A DNA stretch of 64,000 bases from positions 62,001-126,000 of IMG/VR virus record IMGVR_UViG_3300027759_000046. One strand, written 5' to 3'. The translations under genes were made by a program, and so were the position numbers. This document shows, one piece after another, positions 52,975 to 60,024 of the stretch. Below the pieces are notes generated by a model, which did no database searches, had not been told where the DNA came from, and worked only from the letters and a program-made list of their open reading frames with translations. Numbering within the stretch: the stretch's first letter is position 1; each line of letters opens with the position of its first letter. The DNA is from a virus.

Positions 52975-53329
52975 CTGTTTCGGAAATTTTAAATAGTTCG
53001 TAATTACTATTTCGGGTTTTAAATTTAAGGTAGTCTTCGCGCTGCTCTACTATTTCAGTAACAGCAGTCGTTTGCCAAGTAAAGAATTGGTTAAAAGGAG
53101 ACATGATAAGTGAATAACCAATAGCAGGTTTATCGTGCTCAGCTTTAAAACGACCTTCGTCATTCCACTCTAACCACTTTATTGCTTTAGACTGGTTAGT
53201 TAACCCATCACGTTCACGAACCAGTTTCCAATTAAACTCGTTTTCAACTACTCCTTGCTCAACCGCAATTCTTAATACATTATCCTTATCGAGAACTGCT
53301 GGGATTTTAATTTGATTTAACCTACTCAT
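52958..53329 (-). CDS. Hypothetical protein
   Basis: The 123 residues are mainly strands, with WNDEGRFKAEHDKPAIGYS in the middle. No domain seen. Coupled to neighbours by overlaps. Confidence 0.5.
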   Translation of the reverse strand: MSRLNQIKIPAVLDKDNVLRIAVEQGVVENEFNWKLVRERDGLTNQSKAIKWLEWNDEGRFKAEHDKPAIGYSLIMSPFNQFFTWQTTAVTEIVEQREDYLKFKTRNSNYELFKISETDAESK

Positions 53330-53562
53330 GATTGTGTACTAAATTTTTTATCTAATCTACCAAACGTCTTATCGTCCAGTCTATGGTTAAGACTTCGAGA
53401 TACTTCAAAGAAGGTTGGAGTGTCCAATTTATCGAAATACTGCTTTTCAAAAAGACGAATCAGTTTTCTAGCAGCTGACTCTTGAAGCGGATGCTCACAT
53501 GAGTCAATTACTTTCTCTATCCAATTGGCAACATCGCCGTAGTGTTTACTTATTGCTGCCAT
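53326..53562 (-). CDS. Hypothetical small protein
   Basis: Seventy-eight residues, helical, with a SCEHPLQESAARKLIRLFE segment. Overlaps both neighbours. No family recognised. Confidence 0.5.
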   Translation of the reverse strand: MAAISKHYGDVANWIEKVIDSCEHPLQESAARKLIRLFEKQYFDKLDTPTFFEVSRSLNHRLDDKTFGRLDKKFSTQS

Positions 53563-53752
53563 CGTAAATATCGTTTAATTGTTTCTCAAGTTTATTGGCT
53601 CTAAGATCTGTCATCCAGGCAGTTGCAACCCATATTGCGCAGTTGTACTTCCAAATGTCAAATTTTCCAGCGGCTGCGTCAACTCCTAGTGATATTGCAA
53701 GAGTAATTGTCATTATAATATAGATGACTTTCATAAATGTATTCATATTCAT
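53546..53752 (-). CDS. Small membrane protein
   Basis: The 68-residue protein has one or two membrane segments (VIYIIMTITLAISLGVDAA; CAIWVATAW) and a charged C terminus. Role unknown. Confidence 0.5.
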   Translation of the reverse strand: MNMNTFMKVIYIIMTITLAISLGVDAAAGKFDIWKYNCAIWVATAWMTDLRANKLEKQLNDIYDGSNK

Positions 53753-53754
53753 TA

Positions 53755-53970
53755 TTATTTTAGTTCTTCGTTTATTCTGTGTTCAATATCGCGAGCAACC
53801 TTAATTGCTCCAAATTCGGAGATCCAATTCGCTAATAGCGGCCCACCATTAAATTCAATGTACTCAATTAAATTCTGGTGCTGGCAATTCTTTAGCCAAT
53901 TAAGAGCATGTACGTCAACCGTTTCTTTATAGAACCGCTCGTCGCTTTCAATTATCTTATTTTCTTCCAT
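53755..53970 (-). CDS. Hypothetical small protein
   Basis: Seventy-one residues, acidic, no domain seen. It overlaps the lipoprotein gene by 14 bases. Confidence 0.48.
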   Translation of the reverse strand: MEENKIIESDERFYKETVDVHALNWLKNCQHQNLIEYIEFNGGPLLANWISEFGAIKVARDIEHRINEELK

Positions 53971-54208
53971 ACTTTATAAATTTATAAGTTATTGAATCAC
54001 CTACTTGAGTATGTCCAGTGCAAGGAACCGTATCCGCATTTGACAGTACAGCTTTCCATCGAGGAGACATTTCGTCATGAATTGAAACTGGCTGAACTCG
54101 GTAGGTCTTAACTACTGCAAATTTTTTGATTACAATAGACTCAGGTTTTCTGGTTTCGCAAGCGGTAAACATAATTGCTCCAGCTAATATGATTAGTATA
54201 GCTTTCAT
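53957..54208 (-). CDS. Small lipoprotein
   Basis: The 83-residue protein has a type II signal (MKAILIILAGAIMFTAC) with the lipobox Cys at 17. The mature part is short and strand-rich. It would sit in the host envelope, perhaps in lysis or exclusion. Confidence 0.62.
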   Translation of the reverse strand: MKAILIILAGAIMFTACETRKPESIVIKKFAVVKTYRVQPVSIHDEMSPRWKAVLSNADTVPCTGHTQVGDSITYKFIKYGRK

Positions 54209-54396
54209 TGTTCTACGAATGATTCAGTTGTGATAGCAATAATTCGTTCACGTTGACTCTTGGTCAGCATAGAGCGATCTTGCCAAATTTGATTTAGTGC
54301 CTTACCTAATTCTTGTTCAGTATAGGTAGAGCCGTCTGAGAAACCGCCTGATGAGTTAAGCTCAAACTCTTCTTTAGTAACAGTAATATAGTTCAT
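54205..54396 (-). CDS. Hypothetical small protein
   Basis: Sixty-three residues, with SSGGFSDGSTYTEQELGKAL in the middle. Upstream is TTGTAGTATAATATT on the minus strand (near 54418-54432), a possible non-late promoter of the type seen at 18217. Coupled to the lipoprotein gene by a 4-base overlap. Confidence 0.5.
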   Translation of the reverse strand: MNYITVTKEEFELNSSGGFSDGSTYTEQELGKALNQIWQDRSMLTKSQRERIIAITTESFVEQ

Positions 54397-54448
54397 ATCT
54401 AAGATTATTTAGTCTTAAATATTATACTACAATTACAGTACTTTAGTT

Positions 54449-54715
54449 TTAGGTATTGGATTTTTTGCTCTTTTTGGGATTAGCGCCAAACCAATATGGG
54501 TTTCCGCTTTGAGCAACTTGAGCCTGTTGCATAAATTGAGTGTAGCCTTGGGATTCTTTAGTTGATGCAGCTTTCCACGCTTTTTCTTTAGGATAGCCTT
54601 TGCTTCCAGGCTTTGCAGGAGATTCGCCGCGCTTTCTTTTAGCCTGAACATTATCCCAAAGTCCAGGCTTTTTCTTTTCAGTAATAAATGTTGTAAATGA
54701 TTTAACGTGATTCAT
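54449..54715 (-). CDS. Capsid-targeting-like protein with GLWxNxxAKRKRGE motif
   Basis: The ATG at 54715, one base after the upstream stop, gives 88 residues starting MNHVKSFTTFITEKKKPG. ITE is the likely processing site. It then has GLWDNVQAKRKRGESPAKPG, a block known from small proteins of phages and giant viruses (DUF5872-like, from memory). The rest is basic. A DNA-binding internal head protein is likely. Confidence 0.68.
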   Translation of the reverse strand: MNHVKSFTTFITEKKKPGLWDNVQAKRKRGESPAKPGSKGYPKEKAWKAASTKESQGYTQFMQQAQVAQSGNPYWFGANPKKSKKSNT

Positions 54716-54716
54716 C

Positions 54717-55121
54717 TTACTTTGCAGTATTGCCAAACAACATTGCAACAATAATACCTGCAATTGAGCTGATGATGATCCATAAAAATTTAGTCACAGT
54801 GCCTTTAAATGACATTAGTTCTTTATGCTCATCAATTATTTTAGAGTAATCGCGTTCAGCCTCTTCTTTCTTTTTACGGAATTCAGTATTCTTGTTAACA
54901 CGAACAACAATTCCATCTTCTGGATCAAGTAATTGTTTCTTAATTAGGCGCAGGTCTTCGTGCATATCTTCTTGCGAAGATTCAATACCTGAAATCTTTT
55001 CTTGAATTACTTTAATTTCACCATTGGGCATCTTTGCCTTGATTAGTTCAAGTGCTTCAAGGATTTCATTCATCATGTTATCAACATCGCCATCCTGCGA
55101 TCTGCTAGTGCGTCCACTCAT
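54717..55121 (-). CDS. Tail-anchored coiled-coil membrane protein
   Basis: The 134-residue protein has a coiled coil over about residues 20-105 and one C-terminal membrane segment (FLWIIISSIAGIIVAMLFG). The layout resembles XhlA-like phage proteins linked to lysis; this is layout only. Confidence 0.58.
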   Translation of the reverse strand: MSGRTSRSQDGDVDNMMNEILEALELIKAKMPNGEIKVIQEKISGIESSQEDMHEDLRLIKKQLLDPEDGIVVRVNKNTEFRKKKEEAERDYSKIIDEHKELMSFKGTVTKFLWIIISSIAGIIVAMLFGNTAK

Positions 55122-55141
55122 GGTGTATTCGGAAAATATTT

Positions 55142-55441
55142 TTACATTAATTCTGCGTTATCGGAGTCAGTAGGTTCTTCTTCGATAGCTGGTTGTTCTT
55201 GATTGTCTGCCGGCTCTTCTGGGTTGTCCGCAGGTTCGTCCATCATCATAAGATTAGGTTCTTCGCCCTGTGGCATTTCGTTGCCCATTGGCTCTTGTGC
55301 TGGTGCAGGCAATTCCAATTGACCTTGACCCATGTCAGGTCCGTCCATGTGAATGTTAGCATCAACCTCAGGTTGATTGTCCAATCCTTGTGTTACGAAA
55401 TCTTCAAAGCTAAGAATTCTACTTTTGTTTAGATTATCCAT
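55142..55441 (-). CDS. Acidic protein with capsid-targeting-like N terminus
   Basis: The 99-residue protein begins MDNLNKSRILSFEDFVTQGL, and the rest is a Pro/Glu/Asp/Met-rich disordered chain. It has its own late promoter 23 bases upstream. Such acidic proteins could balance basic internal proteins or act in the prohead core. Confidence 0.62.
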   Translation of the reverse strand: MDNLNKSRILSFEDFVTQGLDNQPEVDANIHMDGPDMGQGQLELPAPAQEPMGNEMPQGEEPNLMMMDEPADNPEEPADNQEQPAIEEEPTDSDNAELM

Positions 55442-55463
55442 TTTTAAGTAGGTAATTTTGGTT

Positions 55464-55471
55464 TATTTATC
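55464..55471 (-). promoter_or_regulatory. Late promoter
   Basis: The minus strand reads GATAAATAAAC 23 bases before the ATG at 55441. Confidence 0.6.
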
Positions 55472-55511
55472 TTTATTGGTGGAACAATTTGAGCCTCGCT
55501 CTGGTCAAATG

Positions 55512-56309
55512 TTAATTAGCAAGTGGTGTTCCGCAGCTAGGGCAGAACTGCCAATTACTCTTTTTTATTCTGGTGCCGCAACCTGTGCAATAAGATCGGA
55601 TTTCACCAATTTCTACAGGTTTTTGACTCTCAGGTAGGATCTTGTATTGATACACTGAGCAGGTCCATGAATTGAACGTGCCGTAGCTATTAGTAAATCC
55701 TTGATCTGATTTAGCGCCCTTTTCAACACGGCCAGTTTCTAAAGATCCAGCAACCGGTGCTGATGCACTACTGGTCAAAGTTAGATTTCCGACAGCAGAG
55801 TTGGTTGAGCAGTACAAAGTATTGACAGTAGACCCACCATACACAGGGTTAGCTGTCCAGGATGGAGTAGAATACGGCATGTACTGTATCTGTGAGTCTA
55901 TTTCAGAATAGAAGTCAACTTTAATGTTGCCATTAAAGAAAACAGCACTCTTAGCTGCCTCAGAGTCTTCAACTTCATACGTTGAGAATTTAAACTTACG
56001 ATCCTCATCAATGAATCTCTCTAAGTAAACTCTTTGGCCAGGATTCACAATGATTCCGCCGCCTGAGATGACGCGGCCGTTGACACTGATCTTAGCTAGG
56101 ACTCTTACTGTTTTTGGGTTGAATAATTCTATCTCAAAATGAGATTCGTCCTTTAGATAGACAGTTGTTCCGCTATATAATCTTAGACGATTTTTGCTCT
56201 TTGTAATGTGAGCTTCAGGTTTGGGGTCATAGTTCGAATACGAGATTGAACTGCCCACGTTTAGGGTGTTTGTTTGTTGGTACATAGTAGTTATGTTTTT
56301 TTTGCTCAT
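55512..56309 (-). CDS. Zinc-ribbon protein with beta-sandwich N-terminal domain
   Basis: The 265-residue protein has a strand-rich domain with GRVISGGGIIVNPGQRVYLERFID near residue 80, a Ser/Thr/Gly-rich middle, and a C-terminal zinc ribbon CTGCGTRIKK...FCPSCGTPL. Proteins with this pairing occur in large phages and giant viruses. Role unknown, possibly virion surface. An ATG at 56285 is an alternative start. Confidence 0.6.
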   Translation of the reverse strand: MSKKNITTMYQQTNTLNVGSSISYSNYDPKPEAHITKSKNRLRLYSGTTVYLKDESHFEIELFNPKTVRVLAKISVNGRVISGGGIIVNPGQRVYLERFIDEDRKFKFSTYEVEDSEAAKSAVFFNGNIKVDFYSEIDSQIQYMPYSTPSWTANPVYGGSTVNTLYCSTNSAVGNLTLTSSASAPVAGSLETGRVEKGAKSDQGFTNSYGTFNSWTCSVYQYKILPESQKPVEIGEIRSYCTGCGTRIKKSNWQFCPSCGTPLAN

Positions 56310-56395
56310 CTCTTTGTAACCCTATTGATTACTCAAAGGCCCGCGGACCCGAGACGAACAGAGCGAGGCTCTATGTTCCATCTTTATTATACTTG

Positions 56396-56405
56396 ATTAT
56401 TTATT
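56396..56405 (-). promoter_or_regulatory. Possible late promoter between tRNAs and the zinc-ribbon gene
   Basis: The minus strand reads AATAAATAATC about 90 bases before the ATG at 56309. Confidence 0.45.
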
Positions 56406-56412
56406 CAAGTTT

Positions 56413-56489
56413 TGGTACTCTCGGAGAGACTCGAACTCCCAACCCCTTCGTCCGTAGCGAAGTGCTCTATTCCATTGAGCTACGAGAGC
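56413..56489 (-). tRNA. tRNA-Arg (ACG)
   Basis: A full cloverleaf of 77 bases: acceptor GCTCTCG/CGAGAGT, D arm GCTC/GAGC, anticodon arm CTTCG-CTACGGA-CGAAG, T arm with TTCGAGT, discriminator A and encoded CCA. Confidence 0.95.
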
Positions 56490-56495
56490 ATTTAG

Positions 56496-56569
56496 TGACC
56501 CCGACAGGATTCGAACCTGTGACCTACTGCTTAGAAGGCAGTTGCTCTATTCCGCTGAGCTACGGGGCC
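56496..56569 (-). tRNA. tRNA-Arg (TCT)
   Basis: A cloverleaf of 74 bases: acceptor GGCCCCG/CGGGGTC, anticodon loop CTTCTAA, T loop TTCGAAT. CCA is not encoded. It reads AGA, a codon favoured by AT-rich genomes. Confidence 0.95.
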
Positions 56570-56574
56570 ATTTG

Positions 56575-56655
56575 TACCTCGGGTGGGAATCGAACCCACA
56601 AGCATTTTGCACTCGATCTTAAGCCGAGCGTGTTTACCAATTTCACCACCGAGGC
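56575..56655 (-). tRNA. tRNA-Leu (TAA)
   Basis: An 81-base type II cloverleaf: acceptor GCCTCGG/CCGAGGT, anticodon loop CTTAAGA, long variable arm, T arm GTGGG/CCCAC. Confidence 0.93.
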
Positions 56656-56659
56656 GTGG

Positions 56660-56733
56660 GGTGACAGAGGGGAATCGAACCCCCGATCTTCTGAACCACA
56701 ATCAGACGCTTTAACCAACTAAGCTACCGCCAC
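56660..56733 (-). tRNA. tRNA-His (GTG)
   Basis: Acceptor GTGGCGG pairs with CTGTCAC with two G-T pairs; anticodon arm TCTGA-TTGTGGT-TCAGA; T loop TTCGATT; discriminator C, as expected for His. Confidence 0.93.
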
Positions 56734-56735
56734 AG

Positions 56736-56805
56736 AGGTCAGTGTTGGAATCGAACCAACTCCGTGGGATTTGCAGTCCCACCGGCCTCCACGACCGAAC
56801 TGACC
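56736..56805 (-). tRNA. tRNA-Cys (GCA)
   Basis: Acceptor GGTCAGT/ACTGACC with discriminator T, anticodon loop CTGCAAA, T arm GTTGG/CCAAC. At 70 bases it is short but complete. Confidence 0.9.
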
Positions 56806-56810
56806 TAATA

Positions 56811-56846
56811 AAAAATGGGGCTTAAACTTGCGCTTAAGCCCCATGT
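56811..56846 (-). terminator. Strong terminator upstream of the tRNA cluster
   Basis: TGGGGCTTAA pairs perfectly with TTAAGCCCCA over an eight-base loop, followed on the minus strand by TTTTTTATTA. It ends the small unit described next. Confidence 0.88.
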
Positions 56847-56868
56847 AAGGTTTTAGTTTTCCATCACA

Positions 56869-56940
56869 TCACGGCCTAAGTCTCTCAGATCTAGATCTGC
56901 GAGTACATAAACTTAATCGATGTAATGATAGTGTTTTCAT
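56869..56940 (-). CDS. Tiny ORF (23 residues) in a promoter-terminator unit, or a small RNA
   Basis: Minus-strand ATG at 56940 encodes a 23-residue Arg/Leu/Ser-rich peptide (MKTLSLHRLSLCTRRSRSER...). A perfect late promoter core lies 35 bases upstream and a strong hairpin terminator 23 bases downstream, so the region is probably transcribed as a separate RNA of about 150 bases. Whether the peptide is made or the RNA itself acts cannot be decided. Confidence 0.35.
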   Translation of the reverse strand: MKTLSLHRLSLCTRRSRSERLRP

Positions 56941-56974
56941 GTTAATAATATACTATAAAATTCCTTTTCGGTTT

Positions 56975-56982
56975 TATTTATA
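56975..56982 (-). promoter_or_regulatory. Late promoter for the small unit
   Basis: The minus strand reads AATATAAATAAAACC with an exact TATAAATA, in the gap after the gene ending at 57027. Confidence 0.65.
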
Positions 56983-57026
56983 TTAAACTTATTTCTTATC
57001 AGAGTTTTGAATCATAATATATGTAG

Positions 57027-57671
57027 TTAAATTTTTTGTAGCATTAAATATGCGTCATCCGTAAATTGGCCCTTTCGTACAACCGCATTATACCAGCTAA
57101 AATCAATCACTCGATATTTAGCATGGTTACCGGCCCGTCGGATTCGTTGAGTTCCATGAATCTCATTATTCCATGGACTCTCATTCGTAATCAGTAAATC
57201 CAATAAATCAAGTCTATTCCAGATACCAAATTGATGATTCAATAAATACGGAGACTCTTCAGCAAATTCTAGAATCTGATGACCTTCAAACAAACTGTGA
57301 TCTTTAAATATTCCGAATTCTGGTTTATTTGGAGGGCGAGACGTGATATAGAAAGCGGAGAGATTTTCATCTTTTAAATCAGTAAAACACTTATTAAAAA
57401 TGTCTAATTCTAATTTACGATATGGCCAAAAATCTTCTTGCATGTATGCGATATACGGAGTATCAATCGCGTTTAAGATAGTAATTAGTCGATTGCTCCA
57501 CTCGCCTGATCCAGTTTTTAAATTGATCCAGCCATTCTGCTCTACTGATAATTCTTCAGTACAAAAATATTTGCGACAGTCAATTAAGTTTCCATCAGTA
57601 AATTTAAAAAATGGATCCCAACAGAAACTGTATTTATCGCAAGTGTGTAATATTAGACTAATTTCAGTCAT
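57027..57671 (-). CDS. Probable glycosyltransferase-like protein
   Basis: From the ATG at 57671 the protein has 214 residues and starts MTEISLILHTCDKYSF. GEWSNRLITILNAIDTPYIA then YMQEDFWP gives a GT-A-like layout with an EDF acidic site near residue 95. It overlaps the GT-D gene by 8 bases. Exact family not recognised; an ATG at 57683 is also possible. Confidence 0.6.
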   Translation of the reverse strand: MTEISLILHTCDKYSFCWDPFFKFTDGNLIDCRKYFCTEELSVEQNGWINLKTGSGEWSNRLITILNAIDTPYIAYMQEDFWPYRKLELDIFNKCFTDLKDENLSAFYITSRPPNKPEFGIFKDHSLFEGHQILEFAEESPYLLNHQFGIWNRLDLLDLLITNESPWNNEIHGTQRIRRAGNHAKYRVIDFSWYNAVVRKGQFTDDAYLMLQKI

Positions 57672-58410
57672 GCAATAATTCATTTTTTTGCCAAGGTCTA
57701 GTTATGTAACCTGCATAAGGATCTAACGCAGATCCGATATCAATTTGAGTTATATCTGAATACCTAAAATACAAATTACTTATTAGCATCTTTCCGGCAA
57801 TCGTACATGCATATAAAATAACTGGGTCCTCAGTATTTTCAATCAAGTCTATCACTTGATTCTCTAAAGTATCGTAGCTTTCCCAAACATTCTCAGGTTC
57901 AGTACTCACATATTTACAGCTCTTTGAAACTATTGATAATTTGCCTAAATATATTGGACCAACGATAATTAAATTTCGGTTTTTAAATGATTCAAATAGA
58001 TCAAGTAGTCCATAATTAGCATATATATGCATAAAAATTACAGAGTTATTCTTCAAGAATTCTGGAGAAATTTCATCATAGAAATTTTGTAATTCTAATG
58101 GAAAATTATTTGAAATTAGCTCGCAGCATGGAGTATTATTCTCAATGCCTACAATTAGATTAGAATCACTTATCTTTAATATTGGGAGAATCGATTTCTT
58201 AAAAAGTTCTTCGTATTTCGGTAGAACTGGTGTTCCTCCTAATCCCAACAAGACTTTTAAGTCACCGTCTCCTAACCGAATCAACGAAAAGTGTTTATTC
58301 GTTTGAATATTTTCAACTATTCTATTGTAAATTAATTCGCTGGAATGATTCTCTATAGATGGGGCCCAATAATTCCAAGCTTTTATTTTATCTTGGTGAA
58401 ATCTCTGCAT
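57664..58410 (-). CDS. GT-D-type glycosyltransferase (DUF1792-like), paralogue of 8645-9334
   Basis: The 248-residue protein has FSLIRLGDGDL near residue 45 and the C-terminal LYACTIAGKMLISNLY and TQIDIGSALDPYAG blocks, all shared with the plus-strand paralogue. The active-site E of GDGE is D here. It is joined to a second glycosyltransferase-like gene and starts at the stop of a tagged late gene. Confidence 0.72.
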   Translation of the reverse strand: MQRFHQDKIKAWNYWAPSIENHSSELIYNRIVENIQTNKHFSLIRLGDGDLKVLLGLGGTPVLPKYEELFKKSILPILKISDSNLIVGIENNTPCCELISNNFPLELQNFYDEISPEFLKNNSVIFMHIYANYGLLDLFESFKNRNLIIVGPIYLGKLSIVSKSCKYVSTEPENVWESYDTLENQVIDLIENTEDPVILYACTIAGKMLISNLYFRYSDITQIDIGSALDPYAGYITRPWQKNELLHD

Positions 58411-59612
58411 TAATCGTTGGATTTTCCCAATTTTCGCTTTACTGCTTCTCTTGTTTTTTCCATCTTTGCCGCGTAACTAGGATTTTTCTTTTTATTGAAT
58501 GCAATTTGCTGATTTAGTGAACCTGATATTTTTTGCAGGTTCTTGCCTCTAGTCTTAATTAACCAATCAGCTAGCGCATTTACTCCAAGTTCTTTGAATT
58601 TACCGTTTGCGTCCGGTGCATTAGAATCGTGCCATTCAAGGCGTTTCTTTTCAGATACTGTTGCATTGTCAGCGATTGCTGCATCTATCATTTGTTCAAG
58701 TTGAGCATCTGTGAAACCTAGCTTTAACATCGGCTCCCTAAAAGAGTACCGTAATTTGCTAGTAAGTCTCTGCTTAATTTGCTCTGGAGTAGTTGCGTAA
58801 TATCGAGTGTCTCTGTGGTTTACGAAAACTTGACATACGGCCTTAACTCGACGAACCATCTTCATTGGCTCTTTAATTAACTGTGCCATTCTTGAAGCTT
58901 TACCCTCATCGAATCCATAGCTATTAAATAGACCAGCGGCTCGCATAATATCCTTTTCTTCAGGTTGAACGTTTTCAACATCAATAAAATTGTTGCTCGC
59001 AAGACCTAGGGCCTTTAGCCGATTATAATTACGTTGCTGATTTTCACGAACTCCTTCCAGACTCTGGAATTTATCTAAGATTGAGTCGATTTGCTCGTCA
59101 TTTTGACCGGTTCTAGCTGAGTGAGCTAGTGCTGATATACCTGCACCCATTTCTCTATATTCTGGACTTAACGTAGCATCCGGATCTTTTCGGCTTATTG
59201 AAATAATATCAATTAGAATGTCCTGTAGGAAATTTACAACTGCATCCGGGTTAACACTAGACATTTCAGAATCAAGATCATCATCACCGTCTAGAATATT
59301 AACGTATTGAGCAACTTGATCCGCGATTTGTCTTAATTCGCCTTGTGTATCTGGCATTTCAGCATTAACCGAAGACCTCTTGATTTTCTTTAGCGCAAAG
59401 ACTGGAACCTTTGCAATAGTTTCACGGCTACCTGTTAATTTAACTCTTGCGAATTCACCATCAATTGATAGTAGTTGGCCAGGACCGCGATACGATTCAA
59501 CCCAATCTCCGGGTTCTAATTCTGGATTGTCCTCGTTCTTTGCGAACTCTGCATCTGGATCCTGTAAGAATTTATCAAGATCAAAATCTTCAAATAATTT
59601 AACGTGTTTCAT
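58410..59612 (-). CDS. Large late protein with capsid-targeting-like N terminus and RLKALGLA motif
   Basis: The 400-residue protein starts MKHVKLFEDFDLDKFLQ. Residues 35-70 look like a small SH3 barrel (PGDWVESYRGPGQLLSIDGE). RLKALGLA lies at 198-205. The C-terminal 100 residues are basic and helical, with KKNPSYAAKM near the end. No known enzyme motif. It overlaps the gene upstream by 14 bases. Confidence 0.65.
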   Translation of the reverse strand: MKHVKLFEDFDLDKFLQDPDAEFAKNEDNPELEPGDWVESYRGPGQLLSIDGEFARVKLTGSRETIAKVPVFALKKIKRSSVNAEMPDTQGELRQIADQVAQYVNILDGDDDLDSEMSSVNPDAVVNFLQDILIDIISISRKDPDATLSPEYREMGAGISALAHSARTGQNDEQIDSILDKFQSLEGVRENQQRNYNRLKALGLASNNFIDVENVQPEEKDIMRAAGLFNSYGFDEGKASRMAQLIKEPMKMVRRVKAVCQVFVNHRDTRYYATTPEQIKQRLTSKLRYSFREPMLKLGFTDAQLEQMIDAAIADNATVSEKKRLEWHDSNAPDANGKFKELGVNALADWLIKTRGKNLQKISGSLNQQIAFNKKKNPSYAAKMEKTREAVKRKLGKSND

Positions 59613-60006
59613 TGTATTTGATAATCAGTTCGCCTAGAACCTCAATTTTTCCAACGATTCTTTGAAAGTCCATCTGTTTTAGTGAAATTGCTTTAGTAGA
59701 GCCGTCAATTGATTTTAGGTGTTCCGATAATTCTTTTTTGGCCTCAGCTAGGTTAAATTTGCCGGCTGCTGCTTTTTGATAGTATGGAAGTTTAACTTTA
59801 AAATGCTGATAGGTTAGGAGAGCATCTCCACCCTTTTCCTTGGCATTCTGTGCAATCTTTGAGGCTCCGCCCAAACGATTCTTAGCGAATTCTTCAAGAG
59901 TCTCAACCTTCTTGGCTTCATGCAGAGCATTGAAATCCATGAATGTCGTGGCAAGCTTGGTCTTCGGTAAAGTTTTTTGGTGTAGTTCCCAGTTTATGAT
60001 TGACAT
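59599..60006 (-). CDS. Hypothetical helical late protein
   Basis: The 135 residues are basic and helical. A second ATG at 59940 gives a start MDFNALHEAKKVETLEEFA that also resembles the tag, but the promoter at 60026-60033 favours the first ATG. Function unknown. Confidence 0.55.
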   Translation of the reverse strand: MSIINWELHQKTLPKTKLATTFMDFNALHEAKKVETLEEFAKNRLGGASKIAQNAKEKGGDALLTYQHFKVKLPYYQKAAAGKFNLAEAKKELSEHLKSIDGSTKAISLKQMDFQRIVGKIEVLGELIIKYNETR

Positions 60007-60024
60007 CAGTCAGAGTATTTTAGG

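Noticed and set aside
56393-56722. Plus-strand ORF of 109 codons across the tRNA cluster
   Set aside because: It is the complement of four tRNAs; the repeated protein strings come from conserved T arms.
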